Assembly: GCF_037392515.1 (NCBI RefSeq)
Contig: NC_090288.1
Span: 15,047,969-15,111,968 of the forward strand
DNA from: Haliotis asinina
Lineage: Eukaryota; Mollusca; Gastropoda; Lepetellida; Haliotidae
DNA length: 64,000 bases
Reading direction: 5' to 3'
The first letter of the stretch is position 1, and each line of letters opens with the position of its first letter. Under the pieces are notes generated by a model. That model worked only from the letters and a program-made list of their open reading frames with translations. It was not told the origin of the DNA and made no database searches. This document shows positions 48,116-60,299 of the stretch, in pieces. The position numbers were made by a program, and so were the translations under genes.

Positions 48116-49303
48116 CTATTTCCATTGATGCCTCAATATAAACACATTTTTAAGAAAAATTGCGAGAGCTCGTAAGGTATCCTCATTATTTGTGTTTAAT
48201 GTATTACGCAAGAGTTTCATTGAATAGTGCTTTACATTGGATAGGCTTGGGAGATATTTTAATCTCAGATCATGATACTTTTCAGAAATAAACAGAACGT
48301 AAAATTCGTCCTCCATAACGTTGAGATCACACTGTAAACAGAGTGATTTGTATACCTGCTCATTTTTGTTTCTACGTATGTTGTTAATATTAAAAGCATG
48401 AAGAGATATTCTAAATTTACATAAGGCTCTTATCAAAGACCTATCTGAGAGATACATTAAATATTTTTTCAGGCTGCAGCATGGACTTAATGCTACTATA
48501 ATTACTTAAATAGTGTGAAGTTCATATAAAACTATGCCAATTTTGGCAATCAATATCTTTCAACCGTTGTTTGAATATATTTGTAAACATGATAGAATCA
48601 CCCACATCTTGTAATAACCAAACGTGTGAAAAGCCTGTGCAAAACAGTAAATTTCTGAGATTTGACACCCAGTTTTGCTTTCCAGCATCATCTAATTTTT
48701 TCAACATTAAATAGCATTGGTATGGATATCTAGTACAATTCATATGGAGTATTTTTATCCAGTATCTTATAACTCTTGTCTGTGTAAACCATACATCTTG
48801 TGTCGCCCTGTTTCACCAAGTATAGCCATATTTGATGCAAATTTGCCAACATGTAAGAAACGTTTTAAATACTGGGTGTGAACTTTTTCTAAAACTTCAA
48901 AGTATCTTGTCCCCCATATTTCAGACCCATACAGCAAAATTGGTGAAACTTTGCTATCAAATATTTTACAAGCCGCAGAAAAGGATATGCAAGTGTTTTT
49001 TCGAAATAATGTGTACAGAGGTATCATTGCACGTGATGCTTGAGCTGCTAGCGTTTGACACGCTTTTGCCCAATTTAACGTTGATGAAAACAGAATACCT
49101 AGATACTTATAATATGGTGGAATTTTTAGAGTTATGTCGTTTAGAACCCAGCTTTCACGTTTAGCAACGATACCTCCATTTCTGAATACAATAACATTAG
49201 TTTTATCTAAATTGACTTGGAACCCCCATCTTTCACAGAAAGATTGGAGCACATTCAATTGCTTTTGAAACAGTGTAAGAGAACATTGTAACATCATCAG
49301 CAA
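48116..49303 (-). pseudogene. LINE RT thumb and C-terminal region
   Basis: The frame at 49303-48767 has GFQVNLDKTNVIVFRNGG, YYKYLGILFSSTLNW and LLYGSEIWG, the post-catalytic blocks of LINE RTs. Further fragments with a C-terminal ALCKFRISLHAF... segment run to 48116. Confidence 0.75.
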
Positions 49304-49805
49304 ACAAAAGTAGCATTATATCATAAATATTTTGTGTGACAAATATACCATAATCACATTTATCATACATTTCAGTTACAAGCTCATTTATGAAAAAGGT
49401 GAAAAGTATAAGACTGAGAACACATCCTTGTCGAACACCTGCTGAAGTAATAAAGTTACTGGTTCTTTTTGAGTTTGATCTCACACATGACTTAACTGAT
49501 GAATACATATTCTTAAGTAAATGAAACATTTTCCCATGGCAACCCTTTAGTGCTAATTTAAATAATAACTTGTTTCTGTCTACATAGTCAATGGCTTTCT
49601 TGCAGTCAATAAATACACAATAAAACCTACCACGTGGTTTACACAGATATTTAGAAATCAATGCTTGTAAAGTGAATATATTGTCAGTGGTAGAGTAACT
49701 AGACCTAAAGCCAGCTTGGGCTTCGGATATTAAATCGTTCAGTTCAATCCAAGTCCTCAAACGTTTTTCTAAGACAGTTGTAAATATTTTCCCTATAACG
49801 TTCAA
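49233..49805 (-). pseudogene. LINE reverse transcriptase palm
   Basis: SEAQAGFRSSYSTTDNIF, VFIDCKKAIDYVDR (first catalytic Asp), AGVRQGCVLSLILF and LLLFADDVTMFS (catalytic FADD) are all present. The active-site residues survive, but neighbouring frames are broken on both sides. Confidence 0.85.
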
Positions 49806-49873
49806 TATAGAAATCCCCCTGTAATTGTTTGGGTTTGTCTTATCTCCTTACTTATAAAGTGCAACAATCATAC

Positions 49874-50128
49874 CTATAGTCCAATCTGAGGGAAAGTTTC
49901 CAGATTCATAAATTTATTAAACAAAGCATAAAGATAGTACAAGAGTAAGTCACCGGAACACTTCAGGAACTCCGGTGGTATTCCATCTTCACCTGGGGCT
50001 TTTCCACTCTTAAGGTAATTTATAGCGTCATCTATTTCTGTTATAGTAATTTCCCCTGAAAGAAGCTCTTCAGTTACAGGAAAATCTGAACAAGTATCAC
50101 ATGTGTGAGAATTAATAAAGTCTTTCAC
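49874..50128 (-). pseudogene. LINE RT N-terminal (finger) segment
   Basis: YLKSGKAPGEDGIPPEFLK is the conserved block ahead of the RT palm in non-LTR retrotransposons. Confidence 0.8.
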
Positions 50129-50445
50129 TGTCTTATCAAAATCCGATTCGGTAACTGTGTCTGGGTTAAGAAGATTTCAAAAGTAAGACAACCAAGTTTG
50201 CAGCGAAATTGAAGAATCACCTATATTAGACTTACCAGAAAGGGCACGTTTAACAGTTTGCCAAAAACTTTTACAGTCTCCAATTAGTGCCTGAGATGAA
50301 ATATGCTCCGCTATTTACTGGTCGTATAATATCTTTTTAGAACTACAACAATGTTTGAATTCAGCCTTAGCCTTTAAATACTGACGTAAATTATTATCGC
50401 ACTGATATCTTCTGTATCTGTTTAATAACCTGTATTTTTCTGACT

Positions 50446-51188
50446 TTAGTCGACGACAACCTTTGTCGAACCAAGATGGTTGTTTTGGGCATGATTGGTG
50501 ATATTCTTGTTTGGATTTGCCTCCCCATACTTCAGATCCACAGAAAATGAAGATGTCCGATAATTTCTGCACAGCTCGATTAACACAGATGAAACTGTGT
50601 CGCTATGCAACAAGTCTCCGAAGCGTGTTGTTTGTTCTTTGAGTAATTTATACTTTGGTACATCATATAACGCACATGGCACATCAGCCTGTAGTTGCGT
50701 TCTCTTGGGTAATATGTTGCTAGGTCGACACACAACGGGAAGATGGTCTGACTCGGTTCGGGACATCACGTCCATTGAAACTACACATGGGAACAAAGAA
50801 GTTGACACAAAGAAGTAGTCTATTCCGCTGGCTCCTGATATATACGTAGACATACCATCGATGTCGTTTTCCTTTCGACCATTAACAATATGAATACACA
50901 TCGTTTTACAGAGCTCTAAAAGTTGTAATTATTTACCACAGGATCAGATGATTTACGTGTAAGTGAGAACGTATCTACAAGATATTGATCATATATTGGT
51001 AGGAAGTCTGTATCATCATCGATGATATAATGCCTCTCAGCTGCCGTCCGAGCATTGAAGTCTCCGCATAATATCAATTTACAGTTGTCACTAAAGTCAT
51101 GGAAAAAATGAAACAATTGATTGTCAAGGGAGCTAATTCCACTGTCATCACCAGTCATTACTGGACCTCTCTGGGTGGATGTAAACAA
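50446..51188 (-). pseudogene. LINE endonuclease domain
   Basis: LILCGDFNART in the frame at 51188-50916 and GIDYFFVSTSLFP, SDHLPVVC in the frame at 50901-50446 are the DFN and SDH blocks of EEP-type endonucleases. A frameshift at about 50905-50930 separates them. Confidence 0.8.
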
Positions 51189-51199
51189 AACCTAGGATT

Positions 51200-51740
51200 A
51201 TCTTAGACAACGAGGAGTTTGAATTCATCTGGAAAAAGATACAATTATTCCATTTCGCATGCACCCTCTTGAAATATGAAGATATAGACTTCCTGATTCC
51301 TACCACTATAATAGTAATTATTATTACTTAATTAATAACAAAATATACAGAAAATACACACTGGTAACAGAATGGATGAATGAAACACAATAAAAGAAAG
51401 AAGTAGGTGAATGAATGAATGAATGAATGAATAAAGAATAAATGATACGCCGCGGCCTTCCCTCCCAAAACATGTTAAAGAACGCAAAGGTATCGCGAGA
51501 ACACATGTGTTAACATCAGTTTTTTTAAAAAAAAATCTACTTTGAGACATTTTTGTTATCATTAATAAATAATTCAGATATCCTATTGCATGCGTGAGGA
51601 GGGGACGTCAGGGTAAGATTGTCATGTAGTGAGTAAACAGTTTTAAAATGTTAGTAGATGACTGGAAGAGCAGCAGTACCAGACTTCAACATGTTAGTAA
51701 AATAGCCACGAGATCAAACTGAAGGGAGAAGTGGATGAGT
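51200..51740. other. no gene; (GAAT)n microsatellite near 51409-51432
   Basis: 5' flank of the LINE with a short tetranucleotide repeat and no supported coding sequence. Confidence 0.5.
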
Positions 51741-51960
51741 GAGTTATTCGCCGCACGCACTATGTGGTGGCGGTCTGTAAATAATTGAGTCTTGACCAGA
51801 CAATCCAGTGATCAATAGCATGAGCACCGCTCTGCACAAGTCGGAACCGATGACGTGTCAACCAAGTCAGCAAGTCTGACACCCAATCCTGTCAGGAAAC
51901 TCGGACCTTCACGGGCCCAAACAAGCATGGATTACTGAAGGTTAATATTCTAACCCAGGC
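51741..51960 (-). mobile_element. SINE family B copy, reverse orientation
   Basis: 'ggcggtctgtaaataattga', 'accagacaatccagtgatca', 'caaccaagtcagcaagtctg' and 'caagcatggattactgaagg' in order. Confidence 0.75.
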
Positions 51961-52316
51961 CTTCAAGGGTCGAAACAAGCATTGGTAACTGAAGGTCAGT
52001 TATCTCACCCAGACCTTCAAGGGTCGAAACAAGCATGGGTTAAATTACTGAAGGCGAATAGTCTAGCCCAGACCTTCAATGGTCCAAACAAGCATAGGTT
52101 AAATTACTGAAGGCCAACAGTCTAGCCCAGGCCTTCAGTGGTCCAAACAAGCATACTGAAGGCCAGTATTCTTACCCAGACCTTCAAGGGTCCAAACAAG
52201 CATGGGTTAAATTACTGAAGGCGAATAGTCTAGCCCAAGCCTTCAAGGGTCCAAACAAGCATGGGTTACTGAAGGCCAGTATTCTAACCCAGACCTTCAA
52301 GGGTCCATACAGGAGG
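51902..52316 (-). repeat. SINE-derived minisatellite, unit 50-60 bp, about 8 copies
   Basis: Repeats of 'ccttcaagggtccaaacaag' followed by 'catgggtt...actgaaggc' and 'tagcccag'. The unit is the head segment of the adjoining family B SINE, amplified in tandem. Confidence 0.8.
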
Positions 52317-52378
52317 GAGGAGCGAGTGGACAGACAGACAGACAGACTGACCGATACGTAAATACTGACTACAACACC

Positions 52379-52734
52379 AGAATGAACAAATCGGTTTCCA
52401 CAGGATAAATAGGACACGCCTTGTTGTTCAGAATATTCATGTCAGATCTAAATGCTTGAAATCTGTATATAAACCTGAAGTATGCTCCTCAGTCTATATG
52501 TGGTCATCTCACCCAGAATAACCGCATGTAAGGTTTATGTTTTGCAGGGACAGGTTTGACTTTTCGTTAGTAAGATCTGTTCCTATATCTTACTTTCTGC
52601 AAGCATATTTTCCTAACTCTATATGAACATCAGCATTCATATGATATATGAGTGTTTGAAATCAGTAGAAAAATATCTTTCAAGATTAAGCTCAGAGTGG
52701 AAATGTTTTCCCTAGCATGATTGGAACTGCAACT
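52379..52734 (+). repeat. 356-bp direct repeat, copy 1
   Basis: Appears identical to 53619-53974 over its full length (offset 1240). Followed directly by sequence that on the minus strand resembles a tRNA-like head (TGGTAGAGCGTCTGCC and GCAGTTCCAATC). No coding capacity. Confidence 0.9.
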
Positions 52735-53529
52735 CACAGATCTGTAGGCAGACGCTCTACCACATGGCCACTGGACCGAAGAAGGATGGGTTTGAATTAT
52801 ATATTACTGAGATACGTATGCCTAAGTTATTGTTACTTGGGTTCATTAAATGATCATCTACATTGTAATTATCCATCACTGACGGTATATATGTTAGAGA
52901 AAACACTTCTCCTCGATTTTGGTAGAAAATGTAAAATTATCGGGGTCGAGAAATCCTGAGCGGCGGATGGTATTACATTGTCTACTAAAACCTCGGAGGC
53001 ATCTTTTCTCCTATAGGTTCCACTACACTGTATTAATATCATATGCTGCCCAAGCAAGGACCGCAAGGACAGAGGCCTGTGACAGCTGTGATTGGATGAA
53101 ATAGTGTAAGATATGGATGTGTTTTAAAAGCACATCCACCCTGTTATTAAAACTGACCACAGTTTTAAGCATTTAGTGCTGTCATTTTTATCACCATGGG
53201 TTAGGCTTATGTGTGTACATATATTTTGAAGTAGGTGACATTCGGTGCGGAGCTGGGGGTTGATGTGTTCAGCTTCCCGTGCTTGGCAAATGTGCCGGAC
53301 AAGTTGGCCACAACTTGTGTTTTATTGTAGCTTAGAGGCCAGACTGTGCCCATGTGTACATGGAATATTTTGTTTTTAAATATAAGGTTACTATAGAAGT
53401 GTGTGGGAAAACATTTTGTGTTGTGTAACCTGTAGCTTTGGTCAATAAAGTTTGTTATCTCCCTTGAAAATTATATCCCATTTGTAGCTCGTTTGCGCGA
53501 TGAAACAATAAAAAGGTAGGCCGCCCTAC

Positions 53530-53618
53530 TTCCGGAAAGCAAAAATGGAGGCCGGGAATCGCGTTACCAATGATGTGGATGGAGTGAAAGAAAAGACTTC
53601 CAAGTCTGCGTATCGACA
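53530..53618 (+). CDS. possible 5' coding exon with promoter-like upstream
   Basis: ATG at 53544 opens a short frame reading MEAGNRVTNDVDGVKEK up to the border of the direct repeat. An ETS-like CTTCCGG lies just upstream. It looks like a first exon or a captured piece of one; no continuation could be traced. Confidence 0.25.
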
Positions 53619-53974
53619 AGAATGAACAAATCGGTTTCCACAGGATAAATAGGACACGCCTTGTTGTTCAGAATATTCATGTCAGATCTAAATGCTTGAA
53701 ATCTGTATATAAACCTGAAGTATGCTCCTCAGTCTATATGTGGTCATCTCACCCAGAATAACCGCATGTAAGGTTTATGTTTTGCAGGGACAGGTTTGAC
53801 TTTTCGTTAGTAAGATCTGTTCCTATATCTTACTTTCTGCAAGCATATTTTCCTAACTCTATATGAACATCAGCATTCATATGATATATGAGTGTTTGAA
53901 ATCAGTAGAAAAATATCTTTCAAGATTAAGCTCAGAGTGGAAATGTTTTCCCTAGCATGATTGGAACTGCAACT
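53619..53974 (+). repeat. 356-bp direct repeat, copy 2
   Basis: Second identical copy. The two copies enclose 884 bp, an LTR-like spacing for a small non-autonomous element or a recent local duplication. Confidence 0.9.
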
Positions 53975-54707
53975 GACACCATTGTTGTGTTGGTAGTATT
54001 ACCGCGTGAGGGTCGTGAATGGGAAAAGCGTCACTCTTCACCTCTGTCCAGCAAGGAAGAACTCCCAAAGGGCTTGGTTGCGGCGAATACGACTTTTCAG
54101 TGAACATTTTCAGTTCGGCGAAAAGAATGACAGATCATGTAAGAGAGAGTTCATCGCATTTCACTATCACTGATGTTACAACTCCTGACCCGAAACACAC
54201 TCCCTCGTTCATAATCATGAAATGCCTGGACAAGACACCAGTAAACGTAAGGTTTATATCAAAGTAGGCCATGTCTGTCGCTTCGACGTACCATGTTTTC
54301 TGGGCATTTCTTTTCCCCGTAATTTCTTACGTACAGAGTGATGACAACGCCACCTGTAAACACCGTGTGCAGAAGCTGCCGTCGCAATCGGAACACAAAA
54401 TGTTTGAAATGTTCAGCTTTCATGGAATTTGTGGCCTAAATTCTGTCTAAGTCATAAAATTTTACCCTTGAACGTAATGCACTTTGAGAACCTTCATAAA
54501 TGTGATCATAACTTTTGAATTAACGGTCATCGTGTGCTTGCGCGAGTAAAAAGCCAAAAATAAATATCACTTGACTCGAATGGAATAAAAATATGTTTAC
54601 TTTAGCAATTTTCACAAAAAAGCCTAAAAAACAAACAAAAACAAAAAACAAAACAAAACTGAAAAACCCCAACAACAACAAAAAACCCAAACAGTTTGCT
54701 TGGCTTT

Positions 54708-55955
54708 AATTAAAGGTCACATGCATTGTAAAATGCAACTTTGCAGATTCTGATACCTCTCTGTATGCACTTACCGAAACAAATCATCAAAAATGCCATT
54801 TCAACCTGTATAGTTGATGAAAAAAAGCCCGCGAAATCGGAGTTCAAACGATTCACTAAATTTCCCCCAACGCTGAGGGAAAAAGTGGTTTCAACAGCTG
54901 TGCTGCGCTGCGCCCACAACGCATGCGCAGTGAATAGGTTCGGGGAGCTTGAAACAGTATGCCTGCCCGGAAAATTAGGTCGTGAACAGTAGTCTAATCT
55001 TGGTTGTGTACACAAACAAGTAAATAATCTACACACAAAAACTTGTTGATTGTGGTATGCAACCTCTGTCACACAGAAAGCTGAATTCTGGTTTATTGAC
55101 ACCTATATGTCTGCCTGCCTCTCTGCTAACGACTATATGCAATACACAACTTCAATCACTGACCACAAGCTATTTGAACTTAACACGCCATATATACGCC
55201 ATAAACAAAATAAATTGATTTTTGACTCGTACACTCGAGTCCTGTCTCTGTCACATTATGTAATTAGACAGGTGTGATACTTGTACACATGACATGTTTT
55301 TATGTCTGTGGGTTGCAAACAAACTACATCCATTTTTCTCGGATGACTGGAACTGACGGAAACTGGTGCTAACTCTTGTCAGTTTCAAGTCCTACTTTGT
55401 ACTTGCTCGAATGACTGTTCCCTGCCCGGCAGTTGTTCACCATCTCGACTGAGTTGGGTTTTTTTACTGGATCGAAGGCAAATTCAGAGAACATGTATTT
55501 AAAAACCCAACAGGTCTATATACATCCTTTATGGATAACAACTTCTTCTAGTACATATGATTTTGTTTGACAACGATATATGAATCCATACTGAAACGAC
55601 GCATCAAGTACGATAAAAGAAGTAACTCGACATACTTCTAAAATGCTCATCAAACACATCATTTTTCTGTACACACAATGAGCCCTCCGCGTATCAGCAA
55701 ATGGACCTTCCAGTCGGAAGCCGTCGTTACAGTTGAGTGCTCCCCCACCTGCTATGACTGGGTTCGGTCTCCCGAAGGCTTGTTTCGGGGGGAAGTAAGC
55801 CGAAGTACAAAATATTGCACTTTTGAATTCCGACTGTACGCTTATAATGCTGTTTATTTATTTTTTTTACAAGCAGCCATGTGTATTATATGTCATGAAT
55901 AATTGATAATTGTACTTTAATTATGTTTGATTTTTTGGTTGCATGTAACCTTTAA
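54708..55955. mobile_element. possible non-autonomous DNA transposon
   Basis: 'attaaaggtcacatgca' near 54709 and its near-inverse 'tgcatgtaacctttaa' near 55938 could be terminal inverted repeats (one mismatch in 16). No transposase inside. An A-rich stretch precedes it. Confidence 0.3.
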
Positions 55956-55959
55956 AATG

Positions 55960-56850
55960 ACACGTTGATTTCTATGGAGTAGACCCCGCGCAATACAAGG
56001 AATCCGAAAACAAAGTACGTCACTTCAAGCGCTCGTGCTAGCGGACAAGACACGAAATGCGCTGTATGCGTTGCTATGCAACAAAGTACATCTTAAACGA
56101 TGTACGACATGGATTTAGGACCCCGTGGTACGACATGGATACGACGTATTTGTGAAACGGCCGTAAAGGAGGTCGGAAGAGTGTCGTAAACAAGGCCGTA
56201 TAACGTCTTACATACTCATCATTATCTATGCCAATACATATATTCCTAAAAAACCAAAGCCTCTCTGCTCATATGCAATAAGGAAACTTCCCCCACTTCA
56301 AAATAATTCTAATTGAACAAATTGTTTAAATGTACAGTTCACTTATATAACTGAATGTTAGAACAGGATTTTAGATCTTATCTTATGGGATATTTATGTA
56401 GCGCACATATCCATGCAACTATTGCTTGCTTAAGGCGCTGGTATTTGTTTTCCCCTCGATCACTGGATGTCCGTCTAAGCGTCACATGGTATGATCAATC
56501 TCAACTCCCTGGAGAGTATACACCTCTTGCTGCACTAGGCCCACAGAGTTTATTGTGGCTCTCTCAAAGAGGTACCCAAATTACAGCTGGGTGGCCTGGG
56601 ACACATAGTCATAGTACTTTGTCTAAGTTTACTACCCGTTGCTGTAATAGGTGTATGCACGTATTCATGTGGCCACCATCTTTCATATACCAACGGATTC
56701 GTGGGTTCTTTTCCACATAGTTGTATACTGCACGCTAGGGGTTGTGACAACAGGGAGAGAGTCTGCATACAAAGTTTACTCCAAAATTTTTACACCCTGT
56801 CACATGTGGGCTCGATCCCGACACCTCCACTTCGGTGATTAATGTTGACA
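55960..56850. other. no gene recognised
   Basis: Only chance frames. Part of 56380-56560 resembles the sequence at 15380-15560 ('gctcaaggc'/'gcttaaggc', 'tcaatcattggatgtc'/'tcgatcactggatgtc', 'cacagagttt'), suggesting an unnamed old repeat. Confidence 0.45.
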
Positions 56851-56854
56851 AATC

Positions 56855-57785
56855 TGTCATTGAAGTACAGATGCGGTATAGAAGCATTCTGTTAAACTGA
56901 CAGATACATGGGAGAACGGACCGCCGTATAGGTTTCCCGACATAAAACGGGAGGTGTTTTATCTATCAAAATATTCAGATTTGACTATACCCCTTCCAAT
57001 ATGTATTAATGTCGTCGATTACATTGTGTTGAAGTTCGAACATGAATCTCAGTGGTTGATATTTTTCAATGTTAGCTATTGTTCATTATTGTTCATATTT
57101 TATCAATCCGTTTTGTGAAAAGATTCAATGAGCTTAATCAGTTGTGATTACAATCAAAGGGAAAGGCTGCAGCCAAATCTACCAGCAGTGATTTAGGACT
57201 GCTTATGTCAAGTTTAAGACAATATGAGGTGCGCGGCATGTTAATACTTATCCTTATACTATGATAATGGTCTGAATGGAGTCATCGTAATGTGTCTGCA
57301 ATCAAGGCAGCTCATCACAGAGCTGTTAGTTTTGTTCTCGGCGTAGGTGAACAAGCACCAAATGTTGCTATTAACGGGGACACAGGGTGGATCCCTCCTG
57401 GGACCCACAATAACTCTGCATAGTTAGAGAGAGGTGTCGTTTTAGAAATATGTCTGATCGTTTCTTAAAGATGTTATATGTCGGAAAGGCTTCTGCTAAT
57501 GGTATAAAAACTGAAATATAATATTAATATAACATAATTTTCTGTCAAACTTGGCTGTCCATGGAGCGTATTTTAAATGGCACCACTCGTTTAAATACTA
57601 AACAAATATGCAAGATTCCATCATGAAAAGGTATGGTAAAACGTGACAAGAACATTTATGGAAAGATAATGAAATTGATAATAGAAGTAACCCCCGTGTC
57701 TATAAATCTTTTACGATTTTTCTTGTGGTGAAAATTGTGTGGGGACTTTTATGTCTGGGACTTACCGTTCCGCTTTTGCACACAC
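56855..57785 (+). repeat. interspersed repeat block A, second copy with LINE C-terminal fragment
   Basis: Same ordered landmarks as 21060-22110, including 'caagtttaagacaatatgag' and 'ggggacacagggtggatccc' (LINE tail NGDTGWIPP). Decayed. Confidence 0.6.
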
Positions 57786-58224
57786 ACAAAAAATAGATGT
57801 GGAATTCTCGAATTGAAGTGGGCAGATATATCGAACTGAATTCAAATATTGACGGTAGATGGGTTCTTTAACTGTAATGAATTTACTAAAGACGAAGTGC
57901 ATGTTTTATTACAGTGACCCTATTTAATGATTTTAGAACGGCTCTTTTAACATAAATAAGGCAGAAGAGTCTGAATTTATTTGTCAAACTACCAAAAATG
58001 TGTCTATATAGTTTCATCTTTCTTTTTAACACATATTTTCTATGGATAAACTATCACTTTTATGCATGTACAAATGTCTGCTTGTATGTGTTCTTTCGCG
58101 TCTCTCGTAACTTATCATGAGTAGCGCTGTATCATATTCTTACAGTACCAAGTCTTGCGTCTATGTGCGCGCGCACACAAACTCACTTACACACATTTTA
58201 ACAAGTTGTACAGCGGTGAGACTT

Positions 58225-58487
58225 GAATAAAATATCTGTCTGTCTGCAAATTACAGATGGCAGACGTGAATAAAATATCTGTGTGTCTACAAATTAGAGA
58301 TGACTCTGCCGATACTGTGTGCAGAAAGGTGTGAGACGAATGCATCACCCGACACACCAAGCAACGTGGCAAATCTGCGAGAAGCAGCCTCCGTTACCAG
58401 ACGCAGCATCCAGGCAGAAGATAGTGGTCAAGAGTCACAGCTGGTAGCGTCATAAACACTCATCGAAGTGATAATCTGTGAATCAAT
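58225..58487 (+). repeat. interspersed repeat block B, second copy
   Basis: Matches 26130-26395 in the same orientation, and like it lies downstream of a block A copy. Confidence 0.7.
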
Positions 58488-58739
58488 TTAAACGACTGCA
58501 ATCTTGAACGCATTCATCTGTGCCACTATTACATTTCTCGCACACCTTATTGTTATATTTTCCTATTTATTCAGGGGACACTTTGCAATGTCCACACGGT
58601 GCAAAACTGAAAAAGTGAATGTTGATTTAACCCTTTAAATATGAATGTACTCGTTGAAGAATGAAGGCCTGTCTATACTACATAGATTTCTATCAAATGT
58701 TGTGTATCTGTAGTGAACAATGCATAGATACTTACCAGT

Positions 58740-59130
58740 CAGGAGTGGACCGAGCACAGTATTGAACGACCCGCCTTGAGCGACCTAGGACAGTGCTGTG
58801 AGGAAACCAAGAGTTGGATGTTTGGCAACATGTTGACACTGAACAGTTCAAAGATAGAACGAGTTCTACTGGGTCCTGCAAAACGTTGCTCTCGGTGCTC
58901 ATTAAAAGCTCTTGATTTTGATAAAGAAGGTATTTCATTCTCACAGAAAGTAAGAGATGTTTGCGTCATCCTTGACTCCGAGCTCTCTTTGGATAATCTC
59001 ATGAGATAACAACAGCCTGGAATGATCTTCCTAGGGAACACCAGTGACTTCTCTAGCCTCCGATCAAAACTGAAAACTCAACTCTTTCTGATGTCTTTCC
59101 AACTGTCCTGAACTCTTTGTATAGTGTAGT
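58740..59130 (+). pseudogene. LINE (CR1/Jockey-like) RT 3' fragment
   Basis: Translation has ETKSWMFGNMLTLNSSKIE, FSQKVRDVCVILDSELSLDN, then WNDLP-like and a 'SSLRSKLKTQLF'-like segment in another frame. These are the thumb and C-terminal blocks of CR1-like RTs. Frame-broken. Confidence 0.65.
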
Positions 59131-59249
59131 TCTTTGAGTATATACTTCAGTATAGGCACATGCGGGCTAGAAATGTCCTATTGTTATAAATAACTGTTCT
59201 AAAGAGCTTGATTTCACAAACACTTAACCATCCTTTCACCTCCCTACCA

Positions 59250-59770
59250 AACTCTGAATGAGAAACGATAGTGAACACTCAAAAGAAATGTTTCTCCTTT
59301 ATTTGGAAAGGTAAACCTGACAGAATAAAACAATGTCACATAACAAAAACATACCAAAAAGGAGGTCTGAAAGTACTAGCAATACTTGAAACAATTAAGT
59401 CCCAGAAATATTGTGGATTAGAAGATTATTAGTATTAGACACAAAATTAAACAATCTTTTAAATACTTCACCATCAGTGAGTAAACTAAACCCAATAGAA
59501 ACTGGATATTTGTATCTAAAGACACACTATATTCCAAAACTCACCAGCCCATTCTGGAAAGATGTATTCCAAGCCTGGTCTGAACTACAAGAACAAAGTA
59601 AATACGAAAATGACCTTTTCAACATACATTGCTTATAGGCAAATGACAAGATAACAATAGGGGCAAAATCAGTAGTATATGACCACTACCTACAATCAAA
59701 TGTAAAGATAGGGGTCAAATAGAAGGGAAAAATCTTCAAATATGGAGACTAAGCATATTGATATAAAGCA
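59250..59770 (+). pseudogene. L1/Tx1-type LINE ORF2 C-terminal fragment
   Basis: FIWKGKPDRIKQCHI, YQKGGLKVLAI and MWIRRLLVLD...FWKDVFQAW match the post-RT region of L1/Tx1-like elements ('W-GKP-KIK', 'GGL', 'WIRRLL'). Several frame breaks. Confidence 0.6.
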
Positions 59771-60299
59771 GCTATTCATTGCCAAATGTCTAATAGTGAA
59801 CTGTCTATTCAAAATGGTGAATTCCATGGTGAATATAATTTTAAATGTTTAATCACAAAAGGAGAGTTACATGGCGTGGTTTCTCTCTGGTCGTTGCACG
59901 AGGGATTTGAGGCGTCCTAAAGAGGGCCTACTCAGAAGCAGTTAACGCTATTATGATGATATGAAGCGGAGCACTTTCTACGACTCTCTCACCAGACGTC
60001 CAAGCAAACTGTAAAATCTTACACAAATGTACTCTTCGATAAACGTAAAGGTACTGGCTGGTCATGTGATTACTCACATGTTCAACATATTTTATGGATG
60101 ATAAAACAAGGCTTGGATTACTATATGCAGAATTGCAAGCAGAGATTACAATTCACAAATCAAGCGTAGCTACTATTGCGTGTCATGTGTCTTTATAGAA
60201 CATAGATATATTAAACCATTGGAAATATTTCAAATATGATTGTGACCATACTAGGTGTGTGTTTGAAATTCATGTCTCTGTCCCGCCACTGACATGTTC

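Larger units (their letters stand above)
48110..51200 (-). mobile_element. non-LTR retrotransposon (EN-RT LINE), decayed
   Basis: Minus-strand domains appear in the right order: endonuclease (51188-50446), RT fingers (50128-49874), RT palm (49805-49233) and thumb/C-terminal region (49303-48110). At least five frame breaks. Clade (Jockey/CR1-like or another) not resolved. Confidence 0.8.

Noticed and set aside
56355..56720. 121-codon frame
   Set aside because: Lies on an old interspersed repeat with shifted frames and shows no domain.
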